Of a DNA stretch of 41,658 nucleotides, positions 9,056-17,938 are shown piece by piece. The stretch spans positions 1-41,658 of the forward strand of contig SHYP01000013.1 in the NCBI GenBank assembly GCA_009692725.1. Reading direction: 5' to 3'. The position numbers and the translations under genes are program-made. The DNA comes from Dehalococcoidia bacterium (lineage in GTDB: Bacteria > Chloroflexota > Dehalococcoidia > UBA2979). The first letter of the stretch is position 1. The number at the start of each line of letters is the position of its first letter. Under the pieces are notes generated by a model. It had not been told where the DNA came from. It saw only the letters and a list, made by a program, of their open reading frames with translations, and did not search any database.

Positions 9056-9095
9056 CTCGCTCCCCCGCTCCCCTCGCGGGGCGAGGGGGAGCGAG
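9056..9095. repeat. GC-rich palindrome between the acetyltransferase pseudogene and putA, copy C
   Basis: CTCGCTCCCC (9056-9065) and GGGGAGCGAG (9086-9095) are exact inverted repeats, with a CCCCTCGCGGGGCGAGG core. It resembles the other palindromic repeats, though it is shorter, and may serve as a transcription stop between two genes on the minus strand. Confidence 0.55.
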
Positions 9096-9102
9096 CAGGC
9101 CG

Positions 9103-9196
9103 CTAGCTGTAGGTACCAGGTCAGGGTCAGTTGGTGCAGCCGGTCTGCGGGAGCCAGGAGACCGGTCTGAACAACCTACCCAGGACCTACGACTAG
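9103..9196. other. Long nested hairpin, candidate structured RNA or transposon-like terminus
   Basis: Six consecutive helices nest in strict order: CTAG 9103-9106 with 9193-9196; AGGTC 9118-9122 with GACCT 9184-9188; GGGT 9124-9127 with ACCC 9178-9181; GTTG 9130-9133 with CAAC 9172-9175; CAG 9137-9139 with CTG 9167-9169; and CCGGTCT 9140-9146 with AGACCGG 9159-9165. A 12-nt apical loop lies at 9147-9158. That is 27 base pairs with small internal loops and one bulge. Its GC content is lower than the flanks and it has no credible reading frame. One end coincides with the stop codon of the decayed acetyltransferase. Either strand could form it. Confidence 0.5.
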
Positions 9197-9806
9197 CGCG
9201 GGTCACGCCACATCAGCCACGCCGGCGGACCGCCGTGTGGCAGGTTCACGCGCTCGACCACCTTGTATCCGTGTCGTTCGTAAAGCGGGACGTTCCGTTC
9301 CTTGCTGCTTTCCAGGTACGAAGGCAGCCGCTCGGCATCCAGGCGCTCCATCATCGGCTGGAGCATTCCGGAGCCCACGCCTCATGCCTGCAGCGACGGG
9401 TCGACGCCGATGGCGAGCAGGTAGTAATGCGGCTCCTTCGGGTGCTTCTTCTCGACCATGTCCAGCGCAGCGATAGCCTGCCTGACGCCGCTGAGCCCGG
9501 CAACACGGACCAGGTCCGGGAGCAGCTTAAGGTCGCTCAGCAGACCGTGCGGCCGCCCGCCGGGAGGATTCCAGAGCGTGCACCCTCGAAGCCCTCGGTC
9601 ACGTAGGTCTCACCGAATGGGAAGGTCAGCTTCTTGAGCGCGATGGACATCATGAGGCGCACCCGTTGGGCGCGGCGCGCGTCTTGCTTCACGATGTGGT
9701 TGATAACCGGGTCGTCGTCGAACGCCCTCCCCAGCACGTCTGCGACGCGCTCAAGGTCGCTCGTTCGAATGTGCCGAACTACCACGGCCGTCCGCTCGTC
9801 GGTCAC
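9193..9806 (-). pseudogene. GNAT-family N-acetyltransferase, disrupted
   Basis: Acetyl-CoA-dependent N-acyltransferase of the GNAT fold, substrate unknown. Reading from GTG 9806 (behind GGAGGAGGACGAGAC) gives VRHIRTSDLERVADVLGRAFDDDPV, then a frameshift near 9550-9565. The correct reading continues in another frame as PGGRPHGLLSDLKLLPDLVRV and HPKEPHYYLLAIGVDPSLQ. There a TGA (about 9378-9380) interrupts the acetyl-CoA-binding loop Q-x-x-G-x-G, where CGA would be expected, before GVGSGMLQPMME, LESSKERNVPLYERHGYKVV and a TAG at 9193. The total of 614 nt is one base short of a 205-codon gene, so a single-base deletion plus one nonsense change explain everything. It is bracketed by inverted-repeat structures at 9103-9196 and 9816-9872. 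Confidence 0.8.
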
Positions 9807-9815
9807 GTCTCGTCC

Positions 9816-9872
9816 TCCTCCCAGCGATGGCAGCGATGGTAGTACATCCCCTCGCTGCCATCGCCGGGAGGA
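9816..9872 (-). promoter_or_regulatory. Inverted repeat that would sequester the acetyltransferase ribosome-binding site
   Basis: On the minus-strand transcript TCCTCCC (9872-9866), one mismatch and GCGATGGCAGCGA (9864-9852) pair with TCGCTGCCATCGC (9836-9824), the mismatch partner and GGGAGGA (9822-9816). That is 20 pairs plus one mismatch around a 15-nt loop. The GGGAGGA arm is part of the GGAGGAGGA ribosome site about ten bases before the GTG at 9806, so folding would hide it. The loop and stem do not match a T-box or any riboswitch I know. Confidence 0.5.
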
Positions 9873-10179
9873 AATTGGCGGCTGACAAGTTGCCCCCACA
9901 CGCGTCGTTCCCCGGTACCGGCGACGGGTAGGGGCCGCACCTGCGGGAGCTGATGCCGAGCATCGCGGCGGGCGCGCGGCGCGCGGGACGCCCCGAGGAG
10001 GAACGCTGGAACGTCGGGCTGGCCGCGCTCGCGGAGGCGGGGCAGTTCGACTGCGGCCTCGCCTACCACCGCATCGCGGGCCGGCGGCGGTGGCACCAGG
10101 GCCTGAGGGGTGAGGGTGCGGAGGCGATTCGCTACGATGGGAGGACGCGGGCGCGGGCACGGACGAGGGGCGGGCGGTC
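9873..10179. other. Gap before aconitase with a coding-like remnant (about 9929-10110, plus strand)
   Basis: After an in-frame TAG near 9926, the plus-strand frame running through ATG 9953 shows an almost perfect G/C third-position rhythm to about 10110 (LRELMPSIAAGARRAGRPEEERW and AGQFDCGLAYHRIAGRRRWH). It then degrades and stops at 10195, inside the aconitase start. I cannot assign it to a family. It looks like the tail of a deleted gene. A TACGAT hexamer at 10133-10138 may be the -10 box for acnA. Confidence 0.35.
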
Positions 10180-12852
10180 ATGGCTGGCGTGGTGAGCTCG
10201 TTGGACAGCTTCGGCACGCGGTCGACGCTCGCGGTCGGTGGCGCGACGCACACGGTGTACCGGCTCGACACCGCGGCGCGGGCGCTCGGCATCGAGCTCG
10301 CGCGGCTGCCGTTCACGCTGCGCATCCTGCTGGAGAACCTGCTGCGCGGCGAGGACGGTCAGAACGTGACCGCCGAGCAGATCCGCGCGTTCGCGCGGTG
10401 GGACGCGAAGGCGGAGCCGACGGACGAGATCGCGTTCCGGCCGGCGCGCGTGCTGCTGCAGGACTTCACGGGCGTGCCGTGCATCGTGGACCTCGCGGCG
10501 ATGCGCGACGCGATGGTGGCGCTGGGCGGCGACCCGGGGCGCATCAACCCGCTGCAGCCGGTGGACCTGGTGATCGATCACTCGGTGCAGGTGGATGCGT
10601 TCGGGTCGGCGGGCGCGTTCCTGTTCAACGTCGAGCGGGAGTTCGAGCGCAACATGGAGCGCTACCAGTTCCTGCGCTGGGGCCAGCAGGCGTTCGACGA
10701 CTTTCGCGTGGTGCCGCCGGGCACGGGCATCGTGCACCAGGTGAACCTCGAGTACCTCGCGCAGGTGGTGTTCCGCGGCGATGGGGCGGCGTACCCGGAC
10801 ACGCTCGTGGGCACGGACTCGCACACGACGATGATCAACGGGCTTGGCGTGCTGGGCTGGGGCGTCGGCGGCATCGAGGCGGAGGCCGCGATGCTCGGCC
10901 AGCCGGTGGCGATGCTGCTGCCGCAGGTTGTCGGCGTGCGGCTGATGGGGCGCTTGCCGGCGGGCGCGACGGGCACGGACCTGGTGCTGCGCGTAACCGA
11001 GCTGCTGCGCGCGCGCAACGTCGTCGGCAAGTTCGTCGAGTTCTTCGGGCGCGGGCTGTCGGGGCTGCCGCTGGCGGTGCGCGCGACGATCGCGAACATG
11101 TGCCCGGAGTACGGCGCGACAGTGGGCTTCTTCCCCGTCGACGCGGAGACGCTCGCGTACCTGCGCTTCACGGGGCGCGACGAGCTCGTGCCGCTCGTCG
11201 AGGCGTACTGCCGCGAGCAGCAGCTGTTCCGCACGGACGACACGCCGGACCCCGAGTACAGCGAGCTGCTGGAGCTCGACCTCGGGACGATCGAGCCGAG
11301 CCTGGCGGGGCCGAAGCGGCCGCAGGATCGCATCGCGCTGAAGGACGCGCAGGCCTCGGCGCGGCGCACGATCGCGGAAGAGGTCGCGGCGGGCGCGTCG
11401 GCGACGCCGGTGCACGTCGGCACGAACGGCGTGGCGTACGACCTGTCGAACGGCGCGGTGGTGATCGCGGCGATCACGAGCTGCACGAACACGTCGAACC
11501 CGGAGGTGATGATCGGCGCGGGACTGCTCGCGAAGGCGGCGCACGAGCGCGGGTTGCAGACGAAGCCGTGGGTGAAGACCAGCCTCGCTCCGGGATCGCA
11601 GGTGGTGACGGACTACCTGCGCGAGGCGGGGCTGACGGAGCACCTCGACGCGCTGGGGTTCGAGCTGGTGGGGTACGGCTGCACGAGCTGCATCGGCAAC
11701 TCGGGGCCGCTCCCGGACGAGGTGTCGGCCGCGATCGGCGAGGGCAAGCTCGCGGTCGCGGCGGTGCTGTCGGGCAACCGCAACTTCGAGGCGCGGGTGC
11801 ACCAGCAGGTGCGCGCGAACTACCTCGCGTCGCCGCCGCTCGTCGTCGCGTACGCGCTCGCAGGGCACATGGACATCGACCTCGAGACGGAGCCGCTCGG
11901 CGTGGGGTCGGACGGGCAGCCGGTGTACCTGCGCGACGTGTGGCCGAGCGAGGCCGAGGTGCAGTCGACGATGCAGCGCGCGGTGCGCTCGGAGATGTTC
12001 CGCGAGCGGTACGCGGACGTGTTCACGGGCGACGAGCGCTGGCGGTCGCTGGCGGGCGCGGGCGGCGCGCGCTTCGCGTGGGACCCGGACTCGACGTACG
12101 TGCGGCGGCCGCCGTACTTCGAGGGACTGACGCGCGAGCCGGTGCCGGTCGCGCCGATCCACGACGCGCGCGTGCTGGTGGTGCTTGCCGATTCGGTGAC
12201 GACGGACCACATCTCGCCGGCGGGGGACATCGCGCGGACGAGCGCGGCGGCGGCGTACCTGCGCGAGCGCGAGGTGCCGGCGTCCGAGTTCAACTCGTAC
12301 GGCTCGCGGCGCGGCAACCACGAGGTGATGATGCGCGGCACGTTCGCGAACGTGCGGCTGCGCAATGCGCTCGTCGAGCGCGAGGGCAGCTGGACGCAGC
12401 ACGTGCCGTCGGGCGAGGAGCTATCGATCTTCGACGCGGCGGAGCGCTACGCGGCGGAGGGGGTGCCGCTGGTGATCCTCGCGGGCCGCGAGTACGGGTC
12501 GGGCTCGTCGCGGGACTGGGCTGCGAAGGGGCCGATGCTGCTGGGGGTGCGCGCGGTGATCGCGCAGAGCTTCGAGCGCATCCACCGCTCGAACCTCGTC
12601 GGCATGGGCATCCTGCCGCTGGAGTATCGCGCGGGCGAGTCGGCGTCGACGCTCGGCCTGACGGGCCACGAGCGCTATGACATCGCGGTGTCGAGCGTGA
12701 TGACTCCGGGGCAGGACGTGGTGGTGCGCGTGACGTCGGACGACGGCGCGACGCGGGAGTTCACGGCGCGCTGCCGCATCGATACGCCGGTGGAGGCGGA
12801 GTACTACCGCCACGGTGGGATTTTGCAGTACGTGCTGCGGGGGATGGTGTAG
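10180..12852 (+). CDS. acnA: Aconitate hydratase A
   Basis: It isomerises citrate to isocitrate in the TCA cycle through a 4Fe-4S cluster; cytosolic. The 890-aa length is typical of the AcnA/IRP1 type. The cluster ligands are C435 ([13 protein letters not shown]) and C501/C504 ([14 protein letters not shown]). Other family segments are [63 protein letters not shown] and the swivelling C-terminal domain with [25 protein letters not shown] at 10180 follows GAGGGGCGGGCGG. It is a stand-alone gene that ends 10 bp before the convergent restriction endonuclease gene. Nothing is missing from the active site. Confidence 0.97.
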   Translation: MAGVVSSLDSFGTRSTLAVGGATHTVYRLDTAARALGIELARLPFTLRILLENLLRGEDGQNVTAEQIRAFARWDAKAEPTDEIAFRPARVLLQDFTGVPCIVDLAAMRDAMVALGGDPGRINPLQPVDLVIDHSVQVDAFGSAGAFLFNVEREFERNMERYQFLRWGQQAFDDFRVVPPGTGIVHQVNLEYLAQVVFRGDGAAYPDTLVGTDSHTTMINGLGVLGWGVGGIEAEAAMLGQPVAMLLPQVVGVRLMGRLPAGATGTDLVLRVTELLRARNVVGKFVEFFGRGLSGLPLAVRATIANMCPEYGATVGFFPVDAETLAYLRFTGRDELVPLVEAYCREQQLFRTDDTPDPEYSELLELDLGTIEPSLAGPKRPQDRIALKDAQASARRTIAEEVAAGASATPVHVGTNGVAYDLSNGAVVIAAITSCTNTSNPEVMIGAGLLAKAAHERGLQTKPWVKTSLAPGSQVVTDYLREAGLTEHLDALGFELVGYGCTSCIGNSGPLPDEVSAAIGEGKLAVAAVLSGNRNFEARVHQQVRANYLASPPLVVAYALAGHMDIDLETEPLGVGSDGQPVYLRDVWPSEAEVQSTMQRAVRSEMFRERYADVFTGDERWRSLAGAGGARFAWDPDSTYVRRPPYFEGLTREPVPVAPIHDARVLVVLADSVTTDHISPAGDIARTSAAAAYLREREVPASEFNSYGSRRGNHEVMMRGTFANVRLRNALVEREGSWTQHVPSGEELSIFDAAERYAAEGVPLVILAGREYGSGSSRDWAAKGPMLLGVRAVIAQSFERIHRSNLVGMGILPLEYRAGESASTLGLTGHERYDIAVSSVMTPGQDVVVRVTSDDGATREFTARCRIDTPVEAEYYRHGGILQYVLRGMV

Positions 12853-12862
12853 GAGGGGAGGC

Positions 12863-13576
12863 CTAACCAGCGAAACGTTGCGTAAACGCAGCGCAGATTC
12901 GTTGGATGAACGCATCGTAGTGCAGGGGGTCGCCAACCTGGGGAGCGGGTGGTGCGGCCGCGTAGCGAGTAGAGCCCAGATCGATGTTGTCCATGGCAAC
13001 GACGAGAAAGGCGCTTGCATCGAGTCCGGACGCCTGCTCTGTGGAGCGCAAGTCGATGTCGCGTATTTCGTCCAGGCAATGGGCGACATCACGCTCGACG
13101 TTTAGGTGCCGATTGACTGTTGTCTTTCGCGGCAACTGCAGAATCGGCGAGATATTTGCAACCGTGAGTCCGCCGACGATCGTCCTTCGATCGTAACCGT
13201 GACCATGGTCAGAAAATGTCTGAAGGTCCCGTCGCCGGTTCTTCGCGTTGTTGCGATGAGCCGTCATGATCGACTTCATCTCGATGGCGATCTGTACCGA
13301 CGACTGGGTTGCGCGGCGGATACCCTCTGCTTCGGGTTGAGGCGGTGGTGGCGGCTGCCCGAGAACGAGATCGATATTCCAGTCCGACCTACCAACACGG
13401 ATGGTGAAGTTCACATCGTAAACGAGGTCGCCCGCGGCGGCAGCGCGGTGGATCGTGGCGCAGGTGCTCACCAAGTCAGCGATGATCGCCTCGGCCAGCG
13501 CGTTGGAATGTTTGTTGGACCGCGGATTGTAGCCACGTTCGCGGAGATGCTGGAGGAACGCATCCGGCAGGGCCAC
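12863..13576 (-). CDS. Putative type II restriction endonuclease (PD-(D/E)XK)
   Basis: A 237-aa protein beginning three bases after the end of a DNA methyltransferase gene on the same strand, the layout of a type II restriction-modification pair. The centre holds a plausible PD-(D/E)XK nuclease core: D69 in SDWNIDLVLG, then E99 and K101 in VQIAIEMKSIM, followed by a basic stretch (HRNNAKNRRRDLQTF) as often seen on the DNA-facing side. No stop or frameshift is visible. GTG 13576 is the start set by the spacing to the methyltransferase. Base composition is lower in GC, with A/T-ending codons, unlike neighbours, which suggests acquisition by transfer. I do not recognise the specificity. The function rests on the motif and context and not on close family similarity. 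Confidence 0.65.
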   Translation of the reverse strand: MALPDAFLQHLRERGYNPRSNKHSNALAEAIIADLVSTCATIHRAAAAGDLVYDVNFTIRVGRSDWNIDLVLGQPPPPPQPEAEGIRRATQSSVQIAIEMKSIMTAHRNNAKNRRRDLQTFSDHGHGYDRRTIVGGLTVANISPILQLPRKTTVNRHLNVERDVAHCLDEIRDIDLRSTEQASGLDASAFLVVAMDNIDLGSTRYAAAPPAPQVGDPLHYDAFIQRICAAFTQRFAG

Positions 13577-13579
13577 TGC

Positions 13580-14433
13580 TTAGCCTGTACTTGCTAGGTA
13601 CGTTGCCTCATCTTCCGCGAGACGCGTCTGAACCGCGGACAGCCGCGTTTGGATCTCGCGAACGTAGCCCGGGTCAACATCCACGGAGATTGAGTTCCGT
13701 TTCGTCTCGATCGCGCGATGGCAGTCGTGCCGGTGCCAGCGAATGGGTCAAGCACAGTGTCTCCCACGAAGCTGAACATCTTGATCAGCCTCCGCGGAAT
13801 CTCCAGCGGGTATGGTGCTGGGTGGTTGGTCCGCAATTGCCCGGTGATGTCATCCCAGATGGGTCGAAACCACCGTACGTAATCATTCGTTGGAATGAAG
13901 GAAAGTTCTTGCTGTTCGACGGTCGGACTGCGGTAGCCGCCCGGCTTGCGGAGGAACAGTATCTGCTCGATATCGCTTTTAACGATGCCATTCGGCAGGT
14001 TCGGTTTTCCCAGGAAGCGGCTAGAGCGCGACGCCTCGAGGGCGATGTTCGCGACCTTTAGCCATCGGATCGGTGTAAGGCAGTCGAAGCCCACCTCGCG
14101 CTAGCGCACCTGTATGTCCGCAGGGAGCGGCAGCAGGTAGTGACGCCCTCCCTGCCTGCGAGAGATGAGGACGTCGCCGACGACGCATGCCACTCGCCCT
14201 CCTGGAACGAGCACTCGGAAGCACTCGCGCCAGACCTTGTCGAGTTCTTCTAAGAACTCGGTGTACAGGCTGATGTTCCCGAGCTGGCCCGCGCCTTCCG
14301 GATATTCCTTCAGTGAGCCGTAGGGCGGACTCGTGCAGATCAGATGGATCGAGGCGTCCGGGATCCAGGAGAGGTCCCCGGCATCGCCTTCGCGGACCTC
14401 GTGGGAGGTAGCCGTATCGAGGAGCAGCGTCAC
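13580..14433 (-). pseudogene. DNA methyltransferase (beta class, N4-cytosine type), disrupted
   Basis: The modification half of a restriction-modification pair. From GTG 14433 (after AAGGACGCCCC) the frame gives CTSPPYGSLKEYP (motif IV at residues 34-38; TSPPY is typical of N4-cytosine enzymes) and VLVPGGRVACVVGDVL. Codon 111 is then an in-frame TAG (14103-14101), after which homologous-looking sequence continues unshifted ([21 protein letters not shown]). The SAM-binding motif [11 protein letters not shown] comes near the end, the beta-class order. Just after it, near 13725, a one-base loss shifts the frame. The sensible C-terminus [20 protein letters not shown] ends at TAA 13580 in the other frame. 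The span of 854 nt is one base short of 285 codons. Low GC and codon use suggest horizontal transfer. Confidence 0.8.
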
Positions 14434-14516
14434 GGGGCGTCCTTGCAGGGGGAACTGATCAGGCGCGAGTATAGGACATGCGTACGGGCGAGCGCCACGT
14501 CGTGCGAGGCTCCTTG

Positions 14517-17066
14517 CTACGTACTGGCGAATTCGCGGCAGGCGATGGCGCGGGCGAGGTCGTCGTTGGACTCGCGGAGGGAGCGGGCGAGAGTGGGGAG
14601 GCGGTCGCCGACCGCGGTGAGCAGGTTGTAGGAGCGGCCGAGCGTGTCGCGGTCCATGCGGTAGTCCGGGAAGAGCGCGCCGAAGTAAGCGCGCGCGAAC
14701 TCGTGCGGTTGCTGCTCGAACACCGCGGTGACCTCGGCGAAGAAGCGCTCGACGTAGGGGGCGAGCAGCTCGCGCTGGACGTTCCAGATGAAGCCGCCCA
14801 TGGCGGCGCCGGTGAGGTGCAGCGAGCCGTAGCCGTCGGCGGCGAAGCGGCTCCAGGCGGCGGCTTTCGCGGCGGGGTCGGGGACGGCGACGTCGCAGCG
14901 CAGCGCGGCGCGCTGGCCGCGGTCGGAGCGGTCGCGCTCGCGCTCCGCGTCGACGCGTGCGGCGGCGCCGTCGAGCCCGAAGGCGGTGTAGCGCGCGGCG
15001 ATCTCCCAGCGCATGTCCTGGTCCACGGTGAAGCCGGGGACGCTGAGCTCGCCGTCGGCGAGGCGGCCGCAGTGGCGGATGTCGTCGGCGGTGATCGCGA
15101 CGCCGATGAGCGTGCGGCCCCAGACGATCTGCAGGTCGCCCTGCGGCGCGTCCTGCAGCCCCTGCCAGCACAGCTCGAAGAGCGCGTGGCCCTCGCGCTC
15201 GCGGCCGTCCTGCGGGACGAAGCGCGAGAGCGCACCGGCGGCGTTCGCGAGGATCGTCTCGACGAGCTTGTGGTCGTCCTCGTGGCGCACGTGCAGCGCG
15301 ACGAGCGCGAGGTACTCGGTGGAGCGGAGCTGCTGGTCGCGCACCATGTTCCACAGCGCCTGCCAGGTGAGCGTGCGCAGCAGCGGGTCGCGCACGCGGT
15401 CGAGGTGGTCGCGCACGTACGCCAGCGAACGGAGGTCGAGCGAGACCTTCACGAAGCCGTGGTCGTTGTGGTTCGGCATGACGAACGCGGGCACGGGCAG
15501 GCCGATCGCGGCGGGGAGGTCCGTCGACGGACCGTCGAGGTCGATTGGCAGCGTGTCGATCTGCACGACTTCGCTGTCGTCGTGCACGAGGGCGACCTCG
15601 AGGTGGTGCGGGCGCAGCGTCGGGTAGTCGGGAAGCGCGGTCTGCGTGAGCCAGAAGCGCGTGATGCGGCCGCCCTGCTCGTCCCAGCGCGCGGCGATGG
15701 TGTTGAGCGATGGTGTTTCCAGCCACAGGCGCGCCCACTCGTGCAGGTCGCGGCCGATGCCTGCGCCGAGCGCGTCGAGCCACTGCGCGAGCGTCGTGTT
15801 GCCGAAGGCGTGACGCTCGAAGTAGATGCGCATGCCCGCGCGGAAGCCTTCGAGCCCCATGGCGGCGACGAGCTGCTGGATGGCGGACGCGCCCTTGCCG
15901 TAGGTGATGCCATCGAAGTTCAGGAAGGTGTGCTCGGTGTCCGGGACCTGCCCCGCGATCGGGTGCGTGGTCACCAGCTGGTCCTGGCGATACGCCCAGT
16001 TCTTCATCCCGCTGTTGAAGTCCTGCCACGCGCTGGTGAAGCGCGTGGCCGAGGTGAGCGCGAGGTACGCCATGTACGTCGCGAAGCTTTCATTGAGCCA
16101 GAGGTCGTTCCACCAGCGCATCGTCACGAGGTTGCCGAACCACATGTGCGCCATCTCGTGCAGGACGACTTCGGCGCGGCCGAGGCGCTGGCTGTCGGTG
16201 GGCGGGTCGCGAAAGATCAAGCGCTCGGAGTGCGTGACCGCGCCGACGTTCTCCATGGCGCCGGCGTTGAACTCGGGCACGAAGATCTGGTCGTACTTGC
16301 CGAACGGGTAGGGGACGGCGAAGAAGTCCGCGTAGAAGTCCAGGCCCTGACGGGTGACCTCGAAGAGCTCGTCGTGGTCGAGGTGGGGGACGAGCGAGCG
16401 GCGGCAGAACAGGCCGAGGTCGACGCCGGCGTGCTGGCTGCGCACGGCGTGGAACGGGCCGGCGATCAGCGCGAACAGGTACGTGCTGAAGGGCTGTGTG
16501 GTCGCGAATTGCCAGCGCTCGCGGCCGTCGGGCGCGGCGGCTCGGGAGGCGACGCGGCTGTTGGAGATGAGCTCCCAGCCGGCGGGTGCGGTGGCGGTGA
16601 GGGTGTACGTCGCCTTCAGGTCCGGCTGGTCGAAGTTCGGGAAGAGGCGGTGCGACTCGAACGGCTCGAAGTTGGTGTAGAGGTACTCCTCGCCGTCCTC
16701 GGGGTCGATGAACTGGTGGAAGCCGTCGCCGGTGTGGTCGTACTCGTGCTCGTAGGCGACGTGCACGACGTTTTGCGCGGCGAGCGACGCGGCGGGCAGC
16801 ACGATGCGGTGGCCGTCGCGCGCGGTGGCTGGGTCGAGCGGCGCGCCGTTGAGCTCGAGGCGGTCGATGCGCGTGCCGCGATGGTCGAGGAAGAGGTCGC
16901 CGGCGCCGGCGCACGCGAAGCGCAGCGTCACCTCGCCGCGGTACGTCTGCGCACCCCGTTCGATGTCGAGGGTGAGGTCGTAGTGCACGGCGGATACGCG
17001 AGCGGCACGGGCTTCCGCTTCAATCTGGGTAAGGACGTCGCGCGGGGCGGCAGGGGCGCTGGTCAT
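14517..17066 (-). CDS. pepN: Aminopeptidase N (M1 metallopeptidase)
   Basis: A zinc aminopeptidase removing N-terminal residues from peptides; cytoplasmic, with no signal peptide. It has 849 aa from ATG 17066, which has GGGAG upstream. The N-terminal beta-saddle domain starts with VSAVHYDLTLDIERG. The substrate-recognition motif is GAMENVGAVT. The zinc site is HEMAH (H303, E304, H307) with the third ligand E326 in WLNESFATYMAYL. The C-terminal ERAP1-like helical domain (about 540-849) is complete. The overall layout matches the actinobacterial/chloroflexal PepN subgroup and not the E. coli enzyme. A TATACT hexamer (17120-17115) upstream may be the -10 box. It lies downstream of the SURF1 gene on the same strand, with 85 bp between. 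Confidence 0.95.
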   Translation of the reverse strand: MTSAPAAPRDVLTQIEAEARAARVSAVHYDLTLDIERGAQTYRGEVTLRFACAGAGDLFLDHRGTRIDRLELNGAPLDPATARDGHRIVLPAASLAAQNVVHVAYEHEYDHTGDGFHQFIDPEDGEEYLYTNFEPFESHRLFPNFDQPDLKATYTLTATAPAGWELISNSRVASRAAAPDGRERWQFATTQPFSTYLFALIAGPFHAVRSQHAGVDLGLFCRRSLVPHLDHDELFEVTRQGLDFYADFFAVPYPFGKYDQIFVPEFNAGAMENVGAVTHSERLIFRDPPTDSQRLGRAEVVLHEMAHMWFGNLVTMRWWNDLWLNESFATYMAYLALTSATRFTSAWQDFNSGMKNWAYRQDQLVTTHPIAGQVPDTEHTFLNFDGITYGKGASAIQQLVAAMGLEGFRAGMRIYFERHAFGNTTLAQWLDALGAGIGRDLHEWARLWLETPSLNTIAARWDEQGGRITRFWLTQTALPDYPTLRPHHLEVALVHDDSEVVQIDTLPIDLDGPSTDLPAAIGLPVPAFVMPNHNDHGFVKVSLDLRSLAYVRDHLDRVRDPLLRTLTWQALWNMVRDQQLRSTEYLALVALHVRHEDDHKLVETILANAAGALSRFVPQDGREREGHALFELCWQGLQDAPQGDLQIVWGRTLIGVAITADDIRHCGRLADGELSVPGFTVDQDMRWEIAARYTAFGLDGAAARVDAERERDRSDRGQRAALRCDVAVPDPAAKAAAWSRFAADGYGSLHLTGAAMGGFIWNVQRELLAPYVERFFAEVTAVFEQQPHEFARAYFGALFPDYRMDRDTLGRSYNLLTAVGDRLPTLARSLRESNDDLARAIACREFAST

Positions 17067-17151
17067 GGCGAGCTCCCGGGGCTGTGCGAGCAGAGTGGGG
17101 GTGCGGCGCGCACCAGTATACGAAGCGTGGGCACTGGCAGAGCGGGCCCGG

Positions 17152-17886
17152 TCAGCGGGCGCGCGATGGCGCAGGGGCCGGCGACCTGCCGCCACCGCGG
17201 GGGCGGAGGCGCAGCCAGGTGGTGACGGCGAGCGCGGCGGCGAGGCTGAACCAGGTCGCGGCGTATTCGAGGTGCGGGACCTGCGGGCCGAGCACCAGGA
17301 AGTGCTGGTTCGGGAGTGCGCCGGGGACGTGGTTGATGGCAGGCTCGCGCTCCCCCTCGATCACGTACCAGGGCAGCACGTCGAAGCCGAGGCGTGGCTG
17401 CATCGAGGGGGGGTCGACGCGGGACCAGGCGCCGGCGGTGGTCTGCCGGGCGCGTTCATCGGGGACGTAGCGCGCAAGGCCGGTGACGGTCGCGGGGGCG
17501 GCGCGGTCGAGCGCGGCCAGCACGGCGTCCTTGCGTTCGAGCGGGTACCAGCCGCGGTTGACGAGCAGCGCGGGGCCGCCGCCGTCCGGGAGCAGCGCCT
17601 GCACGATCTCCTCGCCCTTGGTGTCGAAGCGGATGCGGTTGGCGAGCAGCAGCACGGTGGGGTTCCAGCGGCCGCTGACGGTCACGCGGTAGAAGTCCAG
17701 GTCGGCGGGGGCGCGGGAGGCAGCGTCGGCCCAGGCGAGCGGGGGGGCGGCGACCTGCGCCTCGCGCCGCGCGTCGGTGCGTTGTGCCTCGCGCAGGCGG
17801 ACGAGCTGCCAGCTGCCGAGCGCGAGCAGCACGGCGAGCGCCAGCGCGACGAGTGGGAGCAGCACGAAGGCGGGGCGAGGGCGCAC
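17152..17886 (-). CDS. SURF1 family protein (cytochrome c oxidase assembly)
   Basis: SURF1 proteins assist haem a insertion into cytochrome c oxidase in the cytoplasmic membrane. This 244-aa protein has the family architecture: an N-terminal membrane helix (about residues 7-24) ending in the conserved GSWQLVRL, a periplasmic domain with DFYRVTVSGRWNP, LLLANRI and LLVNRGWYPLERK, and a C-terminal membrane helix (about 208-226) followed by a basic tail. GTG 17886 is the start and sits right before the hydrophobic helix. It implies an aa3-type oxidase elsewhere in the genome and hence aerobic respiration. It may be co-transcribed with pepN downstream. Confidence 0.88.
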   Translation of the reverse strand: MRPRPAFVLLPLVALALAVLLALGSWQLVRLREAQRTDARREAQVAAPPLAWADAASRAPADLDFYRVTVSGRWNPTVLLLANRIRFDTKGEEIVQALLPDGGGPALLVNRGWYPLERKDAVLAALDRAAPATVTGLARYVPDERARQTTAGAWSRVDPPSMQPRLGFDVLPWYVIEGEREPAINHVPGALPNQHFLVLGPQVPHLEYAATWFSLAAALAVTTWLRLRPRGGGRSPAPAPSRAR

Positions 17887-17938
17887 GCTGGCATTGTCGC
17901 ACGGTGCACCGGCGCGGGTGGGCAGGCGGGGTCGCGGG

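Noticed and set aside
9816..9910. T-box or other riboswitch ahead of the acetyltransferase
   Set aside because: The T-box core sequence and a specifier loop are not visible; only a simple long palindrome overlaps the ribosome site, so I report it as an unassigned hairpin.
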